A stretch of DNA of 7,372 bases, from NCBI GenBank assembly GCA_019308705.1, contig JAFDHW010000114.1:1-7372 (forward strand). The letters run 5' to 3'. The translations under genes were made by a program, and so were the position numbers. The notes beneath the pieces are model-generated. The model was not told the DNA's origin. It made no database searches and was given only the letters and a program-made list of their open reading frames with translations. This stretch comes from Deltaproteobacteria bacterium (GTDB lineage: Bacteria; Desulfobacterota; Desulfobacteria; Desulfobacterales; Desulfatibacillaceae). Of this stretch, positions 6,152 to 7,372 are shown one piece after another. Position 1 is the stretch's first letter; each line of letters starts with the position of its first letter.

Positions 6152-7206
6152 GCCTGATCGATTCGGCAAAGACCCCCAGGGAAGGAGAGGAACTGGACAA
6201 GGCACGGGTGGAGGAGTTTTTGAAGGACGCCATCCCGGAGCTTTCCGGCGAGCTTTCCGTGCTCCAGTTCCCCTCGGGACACTCCAACCTGACCTACCTG
6301 TTGAAGGTGGGGGACACGGACCTGGTGCTCAGAAGGCCGCCCTTCGGCCGCAAGGCCAAGTCCGCCCACGACATGGGAAGGGAGTACAGGATCCTGTCCG
6401 CCCTGCATCCCCACTTTCCCTGCCCCAAACCCCTGGCCTACACCGAGGACGAGTCCATCCTGGGCGCGCCCTTCTACGTCATGGAAAAGATCGAGGGCAT
6501 CATCTTGAGAAAGGACCTGCCCGAGGGTCTTTCCCTGAGCCCCCCGGAGGCCCGGGACCTGTGCGGGGAACTGGTGGGCCTCCACGCGAAGCTCCACAAC
6601 CTGGACCATGAAAAGATCGGCCTTGCCGGATTCGGCAAGCCCGAGGGCTACATCGAGCGCCAGGTGCGCGGCTGGAGCAGGCGCTACCGCGACGCCCGCA
6701 CCCCGGACGCCCCCGCCGCCGAGGGTGTCATGGAATGGCTGGAAAAGAACATGCCGCGGGGGGGGACCCGCGCCGCGGTCATCCACGGGGACTACAAGTT
6801 CGACAACGTGATCCTGGACCCGGCAAACCCCTTGAAGATCATCGGCGTGCTGGACTGGGAAATGGCCACCATCGGCGACCCCTTGATGGACCTGGGGAGC
6901 TCGCTGGCCTACTGGGTCCAGGCCGACGACCCCGAGGAATTCCAGGCCGTCCGCATGATGCCCACCAACCTGCCGGGTATGATGACCAGAGACGAAATCG
7001 TGGGCCTCTATGCCGAAAAGACCGGCATATCCGCCCGTCCCTTCACCTTCTACCTCGTGTTCGGTTTGTTCCGCCTCATGGGCATCGCCCAGCAGATCTA
7101 CTACCGCTACTACCACGGCCAGACCAAGGACAAACGCTTCGAGCAGTTCATCTTCGCCGTCCATATCCTGGAAAAAGCCGCCATGCAGGAGATGAAGAAG
7201 GCGTAA
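6148..7206 (+). CDS. APH-fold phosphotransferase (ACAD10/11-partner type)
   Basis: A 352-aa kinase-like protein of the aminoglycoside phosphotransferase/choline kinase fold. The N-lobe has a glycine/serine nucleotide loop, FPSGHSNLTYLL (41-52), and LRRPPFG (61-67). VMEKIEG (111-117) is the hinge. The catalytic loop HGDYKFDN (213-220) carries H213, D215 and N220, and the metal-binding DWE (236-238) is followed by IGDPLMDLG (242-250). All ATP-transfer residues are present, so it should be active. LRRPP and the DWEMATIGDPLMDLG block are hallmarks of the subgroup that accompanies or is fused to ACAD10/ACAD11. In P. putida the comparable kinase phosphorylates 4-hydroxyvaleryl-CoA. Antibiotic resistance is unlikely given the subgroup and context. 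The start overlaps the regulator stop as ATGA, with GGAG eight bases upstream. Last gene of the operon; a hairpin terminator follows. Confidence 0.92.
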   Translation: MSLIDSAKTPREGEELDKARVEEFLKDAIPELSGELSVLQFPSGHSNLTYLLKVGDTDLVLRRPPFGRKAKSAHDMGREYRILSALHPHFPCPKPLAYTEDESILGAPFYVMEKIEGIILRKDLPEGLSLSPPEARDLCGELVGLHAKLHNLDHEKIGLAGFGKPEGYIERQVRGWSRRYRDARTPDAPAAEGVMEWLEKNMPRGGTRAAVIHGDYKFDNVILDPANPLKIIGVLDWEMATIGDPLMDLGSSLAYWVQADDPEEFQAVRMMPTNLPGMMTRDEIVGLYAEKTGISARPFTFYLVFGLFRLMGIAQQIYYRYYHGQTKDKRFEQFIFAVHILEKAAMQEMKKA

Positions 7207-7214
7207 AAGATGTT

Positions 7215-7233
7215 GGGGGGAAAACCCCCTTTT
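7215..7233 (+). terminator. Rho-independent terminator of the phosphatase-ACAD-TetR-kinase operon
   Basis: GGGGGG-AAAA-CCCCC-TTTT begins 8 bp after the kinase stop. Five G-C pairs close an A-rich loop, followed by four T's. A smaller CTTTT-CC-AAAAG dyad (7229-7240) overlaps the T-run. The T-run is short, so termination may be partial. Confidence 0.75.
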
Positions 7234-7240
7234 CCAAAAG

Positions 7241-7372
7241 AAAGCAGGTATATTAAGGAGTGCCTGTCCATAAAGCCTAACTATCCAGGATAAAAAGAAA
7301 AAATCGCGCAAACGGGGGTGGATTTTCTTGGGGATTGTGATATACGGAAAGCAGATAAGCCGCCGAAATCAC
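7241..7372. other. Non-coding tail of window
   Basis: No gene is recognisable on either strand. There is an AAGGAG at 7255-7260 but no start codon at a usable distance. A small dyad, TATCC-A-GGATA (7282-7292), is followed by an A-rich run, which on the minus strand would read as T-rich sequence ahead of the dyad, not after it. The base composition is lower in GC than the operon, consistent with an intergenic region leading to the next gene beyond the edge. Confidence 0.5.

Noticed and set aside
6148..7206. Aminoglycoside resistance kinase
   Set aside because: The fold is APH, but the LRRPP and DWEMATIGDPLMDLG blocks and the operon with an ACAD10/11-like enzyme point to the acyl-CoA-linked subgroup.
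6085..7311. 408-codon open frame on the minus strand opposite the kinase gene
   Set aside because: Low-complexity antisense shadow without recognisable domains. The kinase on the other strand has all its catalytic motifs.
1..7372. CRISPR array, insertion sequence, tRNA, or phage elements
   Set aside because: No regularly spaced repeats, transposase motifs, tRNA-like cloverleaf sequence or integrase were seen. Gene density and composition are even apart from the intergenic regions.

Overview
The window is a GC-rich bacterial chromosome segment with tightly packed genes and strongly G/C-ending codons. The gene set (a ProU-type betaine transporter next to an acyl-CoA dehydrogenase / TetR / kinase-like cluster) and the G-run/C-run hairpin terminator style fit a Desulfobacterota (deltaproteobacterial) or other proteobacterial genome. 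That assignment is an inference; no rRNA or marker gene is present.

Layout: the left 3.15 kb holds a leftward operon, proV-proW-proX. It encodes the ATPase, permease and periplasmic binding protein of a glycine betaine/proline betaine ABC importer. proX runs off the left edge and lacks only a short C-terminal piece. A divergent intergenic region of about 346 bp (3152-3497) follows. It contains several dyad-symmetric elements and one good promoter candidate for proV. The right 3.7 kb holds a rightward operon of four genes: a histidine-phosphatase-superfamily protein, an acyl-CoA dehydrogenase of the ACAD10/ACAD11-like clade, a TetR-family regulator, and an aminoglycoside-phosphotransferase-fold (APH) kinase. 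The last three are joined by 1-nt and 4-nt stop/start overlaps. A G-run/C-run hairpin followed by T's closes the operon. The final 130 bp contain no recognisable gene.

How the genes work together: ProX captures a quaternary amine in the periplasm, and ProW and ProV import it at the expense of ATP. CBS domains on ProV probably gate transport by osmotic or ionic strength. The rightward operon pairs an APH-fold kinase with an ACAD10/11-like dehydrogenase. In mammals these two domains are fused in one protein. In the Pseudomonas putida levulinate (lva) pathway they are separate proteins that remove the hydroxyl group of 4-hydroxyacyl-CoA through a phosphorylated intermediate. The most informative reading of this window is therefore a locally regulated module for 4-hydroxyacyl-CoA (or related hydroxyacyl-CoA) breakdown, with an atypical phosphatase added. 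Substrate and physiological role are inferred, not shown.
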